Assembly (NCBI GenBank): GCA_964655005.1
Contig: CAZZKE010000006.1
Span: 1-64,000 of the forward strand
Origin: CAZZKE01 sp964655005
GTDB lineage: Bacteria; Pseudomonadota; Alphaproteobacteria; Rhodospirillales; JABHCV01
Direction of reading: 5' to 3'
Length of the DNA stretch: 64,000 nucleotides
Positions within the stretch are counted from its first letter, which is position 1. Every line of letters starts with the position of its first letter. A model generated the notes under the pieces. The model was not told where the DNA came from. It saw nothing but the letters and a program-made list of their open reading frames with translations, and made no database searches. Shown one piece after another: positions 17,325 to 26,600 of this stretch. Position numbers and translations under genes: made by a program.

Positions 17325-18246
17325 GGCCGCCGTTTCAGCCCCCCCTGCCCCGCCGACCGGATCGCTGTTCCGCCGCGCCTGTGCCGGACGGGCGTTGCCG
17401 GTTGCCGTCATCCTTACCTTTATCCTGATCGCCTGGTACGCCGGCGCCGTTTATCTGAATGCGCCACAGGTGATCGAAAAATTCGAACGCAACAAGATCG
17501 ACTGGACCATGGCGCAACTAATCGATGAAAGCTGGTCGATGAAGCGACCGGTTTTGCCGTCGCCTAATCAGGTCGCAGTCGAACTGTACAAGACCACCGC
17601 CCAGAAGAAAGTCACCAGCAAGCGAAGCCTGATTTATCATGCCGCCGTGACCGGCTCATCGACCCTTCTGGGGTTCGCTATGGGTATCGTGCTGGGGGTC
17701 TTGCTGGCGGTTGGCATTGTCCACGTGGTGACCTTGGAACGCAGTTTGCTGCCCTGGATCATAGCCTCGCAAACGGTACCCATTCTGGCCATTGCGCCGA
17801 TGGTTATCATTATTCTGGGGAATATGGGTTATACCGGATTGCTGCCGAAAGCCCTGATATCCATGTACCTTTGTTTCTTTCCGGTGGCTATCGGCATGGT
17901 CAAGGGGTTGCGGTCGCCCGACCCCCTGCAAATGGATCTGATGCGTACCTACAACGCCACCCAGGGGCAAATTTTCTGGAAATTGCGGCTGGCCGCGTCG
18001 GTTCCTTTCCTGTTTACCAGCCTGAAGGTCGCCGTCGCCATCAGCCTGGTCGGGGCAATTGTCGGCGAACTGCCGACCGGGGCGCAGGCCGGCATCGGGG
18101 CGCGGCTGCTGAGCGGCTCCTATTACGGCCAGACCGTGCAAATCTGGTCGGCGCTGATCGTCGCCTCGGTGCTCGGCATGATTCTGGTTTACGCGGTTAG
18201 CCTTGGCGAACGTTTCGTCGCCGGCAGAATGGGGGCGCGGCCATGA
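17314..18246 (+). CDS. ABC importer permease, NitT/TauT type (first of two)
   Basis: 310 residues, with one N-terminal membrane helix (ALPVAVILTFILIAWYAGAV), a loop of about 80 residues, then the BPD_transp_1 core. The EAA-type cytoplasmic loop is seen as MRTYNATQGQIFWKLRLAASVPFLFTSLK. There are two adjacent ATG codons at 17314 and 17317, both overlapping the ATPase end; I use the first. The next permease overlaps its end by ATGA. Confidence 0.86.
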   Translation: MMTKAAVSAPPAPPTGSLFRRACAGRALPVAVILTFILIAWYAGAVYLNAPQVIEKFERNKIDWTMAQLIDESWSMKRPVLPSPNQVAVELYKTTAQKKVTSKRSLIYHAAVTGSSTLLGFAMGIVLGVLLAVGIVHVVTLERSLLPWIIASQTVPILAIAPMVIIILGNMGYTGLLPKALISMYLCFFPVAIGMVKGLRSPDPLQMDLMRTYNATQGQIFWKLRLAASVPFLFTSLKVAVAISLVGAIVGELPTGAQAGIGARLLSGSYYGQTVQIWSALIVASVLGMILVYAVSLGERFVAGRMGARP

Positions 18247-19382
18247 GTACGGTCGGCGCCAAGAGACGCATCGACGACACCCTGTGTCTGCTGTTCATGG
18301 CGACGGGTTTCATGCTGCCGCTGGGCGGCGTTGGCGGGCAAGGTCCGGAAGCGGTTGGCTGGCTGGATATGCCGGAAGTACTGGTTCCGGCGCTCGTCGC
18401 CCTGGCAAGCGCCATATGGCTGGCCTTCAGGCCGCGGGCGGCTGGCTGGCCGGCGCTCGCCGTTTCAACGTTCGGGGCCGGGGCCGGCGTTATTGCGCCG
18501 CTGGAAATGTTATCGTCCGGGCTGACGCTCGGCGCCCAGGCCCCGGGCCTATGGCTTTTCCTGGCCGGGCTATCAATCGTGGTCTGGCGGGCGCTGGAAA
18601 ACCTGTCGTTGCAAAAACAGCCGGACAAGCTGCTTGCTCTGCTGGTCCCCACCCTGTTCGGGCTGTGGCTGCTTTATCTGTGGCAGGTTCTGGTCATTGG
18701 CTTTGATGTGCCCAAGGTATTGCTGCCCGCCCCCAGCCAGATCGGCAACATTATCGCGACCCGCTACGACATCCTGTGGCTCGATTTCCAGCAGACATTT
18801 CTCAAGGCGGTGCTGAGCGGTTTCGTGTTCGGTTGCGGTTCCGGATTTTTGGTCGCGCTGGTCATCGACCGGGTGCCTTTCCTGGCCCGTGGACTACTGC
18901 CGCTGGGGTCCGCCGTCAGCGCCATTCCGATTGTCGGGATCGCCCCGATAATGGTTATGTGGTTTGGTTTTGACTGGCAATCCAAGGCCGCCGTGATCGT
19001 CGTCATGACCTTCTTTCCAATGATGATAAACACCCTGGCCGGACTTAACTCGCCCGACGATATGCAAGGCGACCTGATGCATTGCTACGGCGCGACACAC
19101 CACCAAACATTTCTTAATCTACGATTGCCGAGCGCCTTGCCGTTCATCTTCAACGCCCTCAAAATCAACTCAACGCTGGCCCTGATTGGTGCTATTGTCG
19201 CGGAATTCTTCGGCACTCCGATAAAAGGCATGGGATTTAGAATAAGCACCGAAATGGCCAGGATGAATGTCGATACCGTGTGGGCGACCATCGCCGTCGC
19301 CGCCGTCGCCGGTTCTGTTTTCTACGGGATGCTGGCCTTGCTGGAACGCAGGCTGACTTTCTGGCATCCTTCTTACCGCTGA
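18243..19382 (+). CDS. ABC importer permease, NitT/TauT type (second, with extra N-terminal helices)
   Basis: 379 residues. The C-terminal 230 residues are the standard SsuC/TauC core with the EAA loop MHCYGATHHQTFLNLRLPSALPFIFNALK. The first 150 residues add about four further hydrophobic segments not found in the minimal family member, a form seen in transporters linked to hydantoin and pyrimidine loci. It forms the channel with the preceding permease. The ATG overlaps the previous stop by 4 bp. Confidence 0.86.
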   Translation: MSTVGAKRRIDDTLCLLFMATGFMLPLGGVGGQGPEAVGWLDMPEVLVPALVALASAIWLAFRPRAAGWPALAVSTFGAGAGVIAPLEMLSSGLTLGAQAPGLWLFLAGLSIVVWRALENLSLQKQPDKLLALLVPTLFGLWLLYLWQVLVIGFDVPKVLLPAPSQIGNIIATRYDILWLDFQQTFLKAVLSGFVFGCGSGFLVALVIDRVPFLARGLLPLGSAVSAIPIVGIAPIMVMWFGFDWQSKAAVIVVMTFFPMMINTLAGLNSPDDMQGDLMHCYGATHHQTFLNLRLPSALPFIFNALKINSTLALIGAIVAEFFGTPIKGMGFRISTEMARMNVDTVWATIAVAAVAGSVFYGMLALLERRLTFWHPSYR

Positions 19383-19417
19383 TAATCAATAATGTTCACA
19401 TAACAGGGAGAAAATAA

Positions 19418-20428
19418 ATGCAGAAAATCGTGAAATTGACCAGCGTCCTTACCGCCGCCATTCTGGCGCTGGGCATCGCCCGGGCGGAAGCCGCCGAAAA
19501 ACTCACCTTGCAGCTTAAATGGGTGACCCAGGCCCAGTTCGCCGGTTACTACGTGGCCAAGGACAAGGGCTTCTACAAGGATGTCGGGCTGGACGTCACC
19601 ATCAAGCCCGGCGGACCAGACATCAACCCGTCGCAGGTGATCGCCGGCGGCGGCGCCGATGTGATCGTCGACTGGATGCCCTCGGCATTGGCGAGCCGCG
19701 AAAAAGGCGTACCGCTGGTCAACATCGCCCAGACTTTCAAGAAATCCGGGATGATGCTGACCTGCCGCAAGGACAGCGGCATCAAGACCCCGGCCGACTT
19801 CAAGGGCAAGACCCTGGGGGTCTGGTTCTACGGCAATGAATATCCGTTCCTGTCGTGGATGGCCAAACTGGACCTTTCGACCGATGGCGGACCGAACGGC
19901 GTGACCGTCCTCAAGCAGGGCTTCAACGTCGATCCGATCCTGCAAAAGCAGGCCCATTGCGTATCGACCATGACCTATAACGAATACTGGCAAATTATCG
20001 ACGCCGGTATTCCGGCCAGCGAACTGGTAGTCTTCAAGTACGAAGATCAGGGCGTCGCCACCCTGGAAGATGGCCTGTATACGCTGGAGAAAAATCTGAA
20101 AGATCCCAAGATGGCCGACAAACTGGCCCGTTTCGTCAAGGCTTCCATGAAGGGTTGGAAATACGCCATGGATAACGTTAACGAAGCGGCCGATATCGTG
20201 CTTGAAAATGATTCTTCCGGGGCCCAGACCGAAAAGCACCAGCGCCGCATGATGGGTGAAATTGCCAAGCTGATTGCGGGTTCTTCCAAGGGCCTGGGTT
20301 ATTTGGAACCGGCCGACTACGAACGCACCGTCGATGTCCTGCTGTCCAGCAAATCCGACCCGGTTATCACCAAAAAACCCTCCGGCGCCTGGACCCACGA
20401 CATCTGGAACAAGGCCATGAGCATGTAA
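19418..20428 (+). CDS. ABC importer substrate-binding protein, NMT1/THI5-like (probable pyrimidine binding)
   Basis: 336 residues with a signal peptide ending near AEA-AEKLTLQLKW. The fold is that of ThiY-like proteins: LKWVTQAQFAGYYVAKDKGFYKDVGLDV, GADVIVDWMPSALASREKGVPLVNIAQTF, FKGKTLGVWFYGNEY. Relatives bind formylaminopyrimidine or similar pyrimidines, and the operon supports a pyrimidine ligand. AACAGGGAG precedes the ATG. It is the last gene of the preT operon and is followed by a strong terminator. Confidence 0.87.
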   Translation: MQKIVKLTSVLTAAILALGIARAEAAEKLTLQLKWVTQAQFAGYYVAKDKGFYKDVGLDVTIKPGGPDINPSQVIAGGGADVIVDWMPSALASREKGVPLVNIAQTFKKSGMMLTCRKDSGIKTPADFKGKTLGVWFYGNEYPFLSWMAKLDLSTDGGPNGVTVLKQGFNVDPILQKQAHCVSTMTYNEYWQIIDAGIPASELVVFKYEDQGVATLEDGLYTLEKNLKDPKMADKLARFVKASMKGWKYAMDNVNEAADIVLENDSSGAQTEKHQRRMMGEIAKLIAGSSKGLGYLEPADYERTVDVLLSSKSDPVITKKPSGAWTHDIWNKAMSM

Positions 20429-20463
20429 TACCAAGTTGCAGGCTTGCTAACGGATTGAATTAC

Positions 20464-20490
20464 GGGGAGGCTTCGGCCTCCCCTTTTTTT
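20464..20490 (+). terminator. Rho-independent terminator of the preT operon
   Basis: GGGGAGGC, loop TTCG, GCCTCCCC, then seven T. The UUCG tetraloop and 8-bp GC-rich stem make it strong. It sits between the convergent binding-protein and purC genes. Confidence 0.93.
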
Positions 20491-20491
20491 G

Positions 20492-21463
20492 TTAAAAATA
20501 GGTGGCCAGATTACCCCTGATCCGCTCCAGCACCGGAACATCGCCGCCGCCGGTAAATTCCTGGCCGGTGAGCATTTCAAACAGGCGGATATAGCGACCG
20601 GCAAATTCTATAAGGGTGTCTTCGGGAATTTCCGGGATGTCATCGGCATAGGGGTCGCACCGCTCGCTCACCCACAGGCGCAGGAATTCCTTGTCCAGTC
20701 CGTCCGGGTTCTCGCCGGCGGCCATTTTGTCCGGGTAGCTGTCGGCCAGCCAATAACGGCTGCTGTCCGGAGTCAGAATTTCGTCGGCCAGGCAGACCCG
20801 GCCATTTTCATCGAGGCCGAATTCGAACTTGGTATCGACCAGAATTAACCCCTGTTTTGCGGCCAGTTCCCGGCCGCGGGCGAAAACGGCGAGCGACAGT
20901 ACCGCCAGTTCATCCCACCGGGCCTGACCTAACAACCCTTGCTCGACAATTTCCGCCGGCGTCACCGGGGCGTCGTGTTCGCCCTGTTCGGCCTTCGTCG
21001 TCGGAGTAAGAATGGTTTCCGGAAGTTTCTGGTTCCTGACCAGGCCGTCCGGAAATCTGACCCCGTACATATCCCGTGCACCGCGCTCGTACATCGGCCA
21101 GATCGAGGTATTGGTCGATCCGGTCAGGTAATCCCGCACCACCATTTCCACCGGCAACATGGTTAGGTTCTTGCAGACAAGCACATTGGGATCGGGGTAT
21201 TCGATAACGTGATTGGCGCAAATATCGGCGGTCGCATCGAACCAGAACCGCGCCGTTTGCGTCAGCACTTCGCCCTTGCAGGGCACGGCGGCCAAATTCC
21301 TGTCGAACGCGCTCTGGCGGTCGGTGGCGATGATAATCATCCGGCCATCCGGCAAGCGGTAAGTATCGCGAACCTTGCCCCGATAATGGTTGGGCAGTTC
21401 GGCGATGGTCGCGTCGGTCAGGACATTACGCAGCCGTGCGCGGAGTGTTTCGCTGTCGATCAT
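20492..21463 (-). CDS. purC: SAICAR synthase (phosphoribosylaminoimidazole-succinocarboxamide synthase)
   Basis: 323 residues, the longer form of the enzyme. Motifs: GKVRDTYRLPDGRMIIIATDRQSAFDR near residue 30, MVVRDYLTGSTNTSIWPMYERG near 110, LILVDTKFEFGLDENGRVCLADEILTPDSSRYW near 205. It joins CAIR and aspartate with ATP in purine synthesis, in the cytosol. Its start lies 18 bp after the dihydropyrimidinase stop, so it may share that promoter, an odd partner for a catabolic gene. No separate promoter is obvious in the 18 bp. Confidence 0.94.
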   Translation of the reverse strand: MIDSETLRARLRNVLTDATIAELPNHYRGKVRDTYRLPDGRMIIIATDRQSAFDRNLAAVPCKGEVLTQTARFWFDATADICANHVIEYPDPNVLVCKNLTMLPVEMVVRDYLTGSTNTSIWPMYERGARDMYGVRFPDGLVRNQKLPETILTPTTKAEQGEHDAPVTPAEIVEQGLLGQARWDELAVLSLAVFARGRELAAKQGLILVDTKFEFGLDENGRVCLADEILTPDSSRYWLADSYPDKMAAGENPDGLDKEFLRLWVSERCDPYADDIPEIPEDTLIEFAGRYIRLFEMLTGQEFTGGGDVPVLERIRGNLATYF

Positions 21464-21481
21464 TGTCGGCGCCGGCCCTTT

Positions 21482-22924
21482 TCAAGTACGTTTAACCGAA
21501 GTCGGGGCAAACAGTTTGCCACGCTTGTCCATGGCCGCATAGTACGGTGCGTACGTCGGGCGGTCGACATAGCGACCGGCCCCCCGTTCGGTCTTCAACT
21601 GGCCATCTTCCCAGACTACCTTGCCCTGGGAAATGGTTTTTTCGGCGACCCCGGAGACCTTCATACCTTCGAATATATTAAAATCGATATTCTGATGATG
21701 GGTCTTGGCGGAAATCGTGCGGCTGCCGTTCGGGTCCCACAGCACGATGTCGGCGTCGGCGCCGACGCTGATTGATCCCTTGCGGGGAAAGATGTTGAAA
21801 ATCTTGGCGGTATTGGTGGAAGTAACGGCGACGAATTCACTGGCCGTCAGGCGGCCCGTCGCCACCCCTTGATCCCATAGCACCGACATCCGGTCTTCGA
21901 CGCCGCCGGTGCCGTTGGGGATTTTGCTGAAATCGTCCTTGCCGGCGGCTTTTTGCGGTGCACAGAAACAGCAATGGTCGGTCGCCGTGGTTTGCAGATT
22001 ACCCGATTGCAGCCCCCGCCACAGCGCCTCCTGGTGACCCTTGGGGCGGAACGGCGGGCTCATGACGTGGGCGGCGGCGAACTCGAAATCCTGGTCCCAG
22101 TAGACACTGTCATCGACCACCAGATGACCGGCCAGGACCTCGCCGAACACCCGTTGCCCCTCGAGCCTGGCCCGGGTAATCGCTTCCAGGGATTCCCGGC
22201 AACTGTTGTGGACGATATAAACCGGAACATTAAGCACCTGGGCGATGCGGATCGCCCGGTTGGCGGCCTCGCCCTCGACTTCGGGCGGTCGCGATTGCGG
22301 GTGGCCTTCCGGGCCGTTCACGCCCTGGGCCAGAAGCTTCTGTTGCAGATGGAAAACCAGTTCGCCGTTTTCCGCATGGACCGTACAGATAGCGCCTAGT
22401 TCCCTGGCCCGGGTGAAGCTGTTCACCAGGATTTCGTCATCGGCCATGATGGCCCCCTTGTAGGCCATGAAATGCTTGAACGAATTGACGCCGTGATCGC
22501 GGGTCAGGGTTTCCATGTCACGATGCACCGTATCATCCCACCAGGTAATGGCGACGTGGAAGGAATAATCGGTCGCCGCCTTTTCCGACCACTCGCGCCA
22601 CTGCTTCCAGGCTTCCATGATCGGTTGCTGCGGTCCGGGAATGACGAAATCGATAATCATCGTGGTGCCGCCGGCGGCGGCGGCCGAGGTGCCGGTGAAA
22701 AAGTTCTCGCTGGCCACCGTGCCCATGAATGGCAATTCCATATGAGTGTGCGGATCAATGCCGCCGGGCATGACCAGCAAGCCGCCGGCGTCGATTTCCC
22801 GGGCGCCGGTCGGCGCTTCCAGATTTTCCGCCACGGCGACGATCTTGCCGCCTTCGCAATAAACGTCGGCGCTCGTCTCGCCTTCGGCATTAACGACCGT
22901 ACCGCCACGGATTAAAATGGACAT
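21482..22924 (-). CDS. Dihydropyrimidinase (D-hydantoinase family)
   Basis: 480 residues, cyclic amidohydrolase. Metal motif GGIDPHTHMELPFMG (near 55), carbamylated-lysine region HFMAYKGAIM (near 150), later ligands in YIVHNSCRESLEAI and in the ATDHCCFCAPQK segment (metal-binding Asp normally follows in this region). It opens dihydrouracil to N-carbamoyl-beta-alanine, between PreTA and the amidohydrolase at 15295. The ATG at 22924 is chosen because AAGGGG lies five bases before it; a GTG two codons upstream overlaps that site. It is not in the preT operon but faces it, and a second RutR-like site lies 60 bp upstream. Confidence 0.92.
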   Translation of the reverse strand: MSILIRGGTVVNAEGETSADVYCEGGKIVAVAENLEAPTGAREIDAGGLLVMPGGIDPHTHMELPFMGTVASENFFTGTSAAAAGGTTMIIDFVIPGPQQPIMEAWKQWREWSEKAATDYSFHVAITWWDDTVHRDMETLTRDHGVNSFKHFMAYKGAIMADDEILVNSFTRARELGAICTVHAENGELVFHLQQKLLAQGVNGPEGHPQSRPPEVEGEAANRAIRIAQVLNVPVYIVHNSCRESLEAITRARLEGQRVFGEVLAGHLVVDDSVYWDQDFEFAAAHVMSPPFRPKGHQEALWRGLQSGNLQTTATDHCCFCAPQKAAGKDDFSKIPNGTGGVEDRMSVLWDQGVATGRLTASEFVAVTSTNTAKIFNIFPRKGSISVGADADIVLWDPNGSRTISAKTHHQNIDFNIFEGMKVSGVAEKTISQGKVVWEDGQLKTERGAGRYVDRPTYAPYYAAMDKRGKLFAPTSVKRT

Positions 22925-22984
22925 GGCCACCCCTTTTATATTGGTAATTGCGTAATCGCTGCATGTTGCCGAATTCAGGCAAGT

Positions 22985-23000
22985 TTGTCCATATGGTCAG
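22985..23000. promoter_or_regulatory. Second, weaker RutR-type operator upstream of dihydropyrimidinase
   Basis: TTGTCCATATGGTCAG matches TTGACCA-NN-TGGTCAA at all but two specified positions, and its right half TGGTCAG is identical to that of the site at 12558. It lies in the intergenic region between dihydropyrimidinase and the FrnE-like gene. Confidence 0.6.
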
Positions 23001-23022
23001 GTTGTGTTAATGCATTAGCAAG

Positions 23023-23682
23023 ATGGAAATAGATTTCATATTCGATGCCGCCTGTCCATGGAGTTACATCGGCAAACGGCGGCTGGATCAGGCGATTGCG
23101 GCCAGGCCCGGGGTAACGGCGAGAGTAAACTGGGTGCCGTTTTTACTTAATCCTGAATTGCCTAACGGCGGCGTGGCGCGCCGTTCGTTTCTGGTAGACA
23201 AATTTGTCAACGAGACCAGCATAAAACGTATGCACGAAACCCTGACGGCGACCGGTAAATCGGCGGGGATTATTTTTAATTTCGATATCATCAAAATAAC
23301 CCCCCGCACGATGAACGCCCACCGGCTTATTCAAATGGCCGATCTGGCCGGCAAGGGAAATGCCGCCGTCGAACGGATTTTCAAAAGCTATTTTACCCTT
23401 GGATCGGACATTTCCAGCCTTGAGGTGCTGATGGATATTGCGGAAAAAATAGGTCTCGACGTGGTTGATATCGGCAGGCGTCTGCAATCTGATGAGTTAG
23501 TGGATCTGGTTTATGGCGAAAACGCCAGGGCGCACCGCCTGGGCATTAGCGGTGCGCCTTCGTTCGCCTGCAATGGCTCGATGATTGTTTCCGGGGCGCA
23601 AGAACCTAAAATCCTGGCCCGGGTGATCGACGCCGCGACCGCCGAGTTGAAAGTCAGCGGGAATCTGACCTCGTTCGGTTAG
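23023..23682 (+). CDS. DsbA-family oxidoreductase, FrnE-like
   Basis: 219 residues with a thioredoxin-like core interrupted by a helical insert, as in FrnE and 2-hydroxychromene-2-carboxylate isomerases. The active-site region reads DAACPWSYIGKRRL, so only one cysteine of the CxxC position is kept. A cis-proline loop GISGAPSFACNG is present near 180. There is no signal peptide, so it is cytosolic. The reaction is uncertain: a thiol-dependent isomerase or disulfide role are both possible. Its stop overlaps the convergent mfd stop (TTAG). Confidence 0.82.
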   Translation: MEIDFIFDAACPWSYIGKRRLDQAIAARPGVTARVNWVPFLLNPELPNGGVARRSFLVDKFVNETSIKRMHETLTATGKSAGIIFNFDIIKITPRTMNAHRLIQMADLAGKGNAAVERIFKSYFTLGSDISSLEVLMDIAEKIGLDVVDIGRRLQSDELVDLVYGENARAHRLGISGAPSFACNGSMIVSGAQEPKILARVIDAATAELKVSGNLTSFG

Positions 23683-26600
23683 CAGGCCGCCACTTCGGCC
23701 AATTCTTTCAGCAGGTGGCGGACACCGGCAAGCCTGGCCGCCGGATCATCCCAGCCCCGCATGAAAACCAGCTTGTGATCGGGCCGCAGTTTGGCGGTTC
23801 CGGTCTGCGCGGTGATGAACCGGACCAGCCCGGCCGGGTTGGCGAAATCATCGTTATGGAAGGAAATTACCGCCCCTTTCGGCCCGGCATCGACCTTGCC
23901 GACGCCGGCCTTGCGGCTAAGCTGTTTGAGGGCGACAATTTCCAGCAGGTTTTCCACTTCCACCGGCAGACTGCCGAAACGGTCGATCAATTCGGCGGCG
24001 AAAGCCTCTATCTCCTTGCTATTTTGCAGGCTTGGCAGGCGGCGGTAGAGTTCCATCCTGACATTCAGGTCGGCGATATAATGCTCCGGAATAAGCACCG
24101 CCATGCCGATGCCGATTTGCGGGCTCCATTCCTCGTCAACGCCGGTCCCGCCATCCAGGCCACGGGCCTCGGCGACCGCCTCTTCCAGCATTTGCTGATA
24201 CAGTTCGATGCCGACTTCGCGGATATGACCCGATTGCTCATCGCCCAGCAGGTTGCCGGCGCCGCGAATGTCCAGATCGTGGCTGGCCAGGGAAAAACCG
24301 GCGCCCAGATTATCCAGGGTCTGCATGACTTCCAGGCGTTTTTCCGCGCTCGGCGTCAGCTTTTGGCGTTCCGGCAGCGTCAGGTAGGCATAGGCCCGGA
24401 TTTTCGAACGCCCTACCCGCCCGCGCAACTGATACAACTGGGCCAGGCCGAACATATCGGCGCGATGGATAATCATGGTATTGACATCGGGCATGTCGAT
24501 CCCCGATTCGATTATGTTGGTCGACAGCAGAACATCAATCGAGCCTTCGTAGAAAGCGCCGATGGCGTCTTCCAGGTCGTTCGGCGGCATCCGGCCATGG
24601 GCGATAATAAACGAAGCTTCCGGCACCAGTTCCTTGAGCCGGTCGGCGATGCCGTCGATGTCCTTGATGCGCGGGCAAACGTAAAAGGTCTGGCCGCCGC
24701 GAAAGCGTTCCCGCATGATGGCCTCGCGTATGACCACCGGATCAAACGGTAAAATGAAGGTCCGCACGGCCAGTCGGTCAACCGGCGGAGTGGCGATGAT
24801 GCTCATATCGCGGACCCCGGTCAGCGCCAGTTGCAGGGTACGGGGGATCGGCGTTGCGGTCAGCGTCACCACATGAACATCGGATTTGATTTTTTTCAGT
24901 TTCTCCTTATGGGCGACGCCAAAATGCTGCTCTTCGTCAACGATCAGCAGGCCCAAATCGCGAAAGCCGACATCCTTGGCCAGCAGGGCGTGGGTGCCGA
25001 TGACAATATCGACGGCGCCGGATTTCATGGCCTCCTTTACCGCCTTGACCCGTTTCGTGCCGACCAGCCGGGAAATCTGTTCGACCCTGACGGGCAGGTC
25101 GGCGAAACGTTGCCGGAAGTTCTGGTAATGCTGCCTGGCAAGCAGCGTTGTCGGCACCACAATGGCTACCTGCTTGCCCGACATCACCGAAACGAAAGCG
25201 GCCCTGAGCGCCACTTCCGTCTTGCCGAAGCCGACATCGCCGCAGATCAGCCGGTCGGCGGACTGGCCGCTGGCCAAATCGTTCAGTACATCTTCGATGG
25301 CCCGGCGCTGATCGTCGGTTTCCTCGAACGGAAAGCGGGCGCAGAACTCGTCGTATAAACCATCGGTTGAGACAATTTTCGCCGCCTTGCGTAATTTTCG
25401 CGCCGCCGCCACTTTAATCAATTCATCGGCCATGCCGCGAATCCGGTCCTTCATGCGCGCCTTGCGGGCCTGCCAGGCGGCACCGCCCAGGCGGTCCAGC
25501 TGAACCCCCGCCATTTCCGAGCCATAGCGGGAAATCAGTTCAATATTTTCGACCGGCAGGAATAGTTTGTCGCCACCGTCATAAATCAGCCGCAGGCAGT
25601 CATGCGGCGCCCCGCCGACCTGAATGGCCTCCAGCCCATCATAACGGGCGATGCCGTGGTCGACATGCACGACCAGGTCGTCCTGGCGCAGGGACGAGGC
25701 CTCGGCAATAAAGTTTTCCGGCCTGATTTTCCGCTTGGCGGCGTGGCTCAGGCGTTGCCCCAGGATATCCTGCTCGCTGATGACGGCCAGTTTGTCGGAA
25801 TCGAATCCGTGCTCGATATCGAGCACGCCCAAGGCCGTGATTCCACCATCCAGCGTATCCAGGGCCGACTGGTTTGCAACGGCGGCAAGGCCGCTCAGGC
25901 CATGCTCGCGCATGACGTGTTCCAGCCGTTCCATGGAGCCCCTGGACATCGCCGCGATCAATACTTTTTTGCCTGCCGATTGCTGCTCGCTTATGTGCTC
26001 GCCGACGTTATCGAATACATTGCCGCCGGGGTCCTTCCGGGCCGCGGTGAATTCCCGGCCCGGCCTGCCACCCAGATCGATCCCGGCGCCATCGGGCAGG
26101 GCGAAGGGAGACAGCCTGGCGACGGCGCGGGTCGCCAGCAGTTTTTCCAACTGATTACGGTCCAGAAACATCCGGTCGGGCTTCACCGGCAGATAGGGAA
26201 CGCTTCCACCGGCCCGGCCTGAAGATACGCTCAGTCGCGCCGCATAATATTCGGCGATCAGGTCGAGCCGCCCGTCTATCGCCTGCGCCCATTGGTAATC
26301 AAGGATCACCGGGGTTTCCGGCAGGTAGTCGAAAAGCGTTTCCAGCTTTTCGTGAAACAATGGCAGCCAGTGTTCCATGCCGATATATCGCTGCCCCGAT
26401 GTCACCGCCTGATAGAGCGCATCTTCACCGTCGACGGCGCCGAATGTGGCGCGGTAGCCGGTCCGGAAGCGTTCCCGGGACTTTTCATCCAATGTGATTT
26501 CGCTGACCGGCTTCAGGGACAGGCTATCGGTTTTTCCGGTGCTCCGCTGATCCATGCAATCAAAGGTGCGAATGGCATCCAGTTCGTCGCCGAAAAAATC

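Noticed and set aside
24512..24781. Long antisense ORFs inside mfd, recG, tkt and other large genes
   Set aside because: They are frames opened by GC-rich third-position bias; none has a start signal or recognisable domain.
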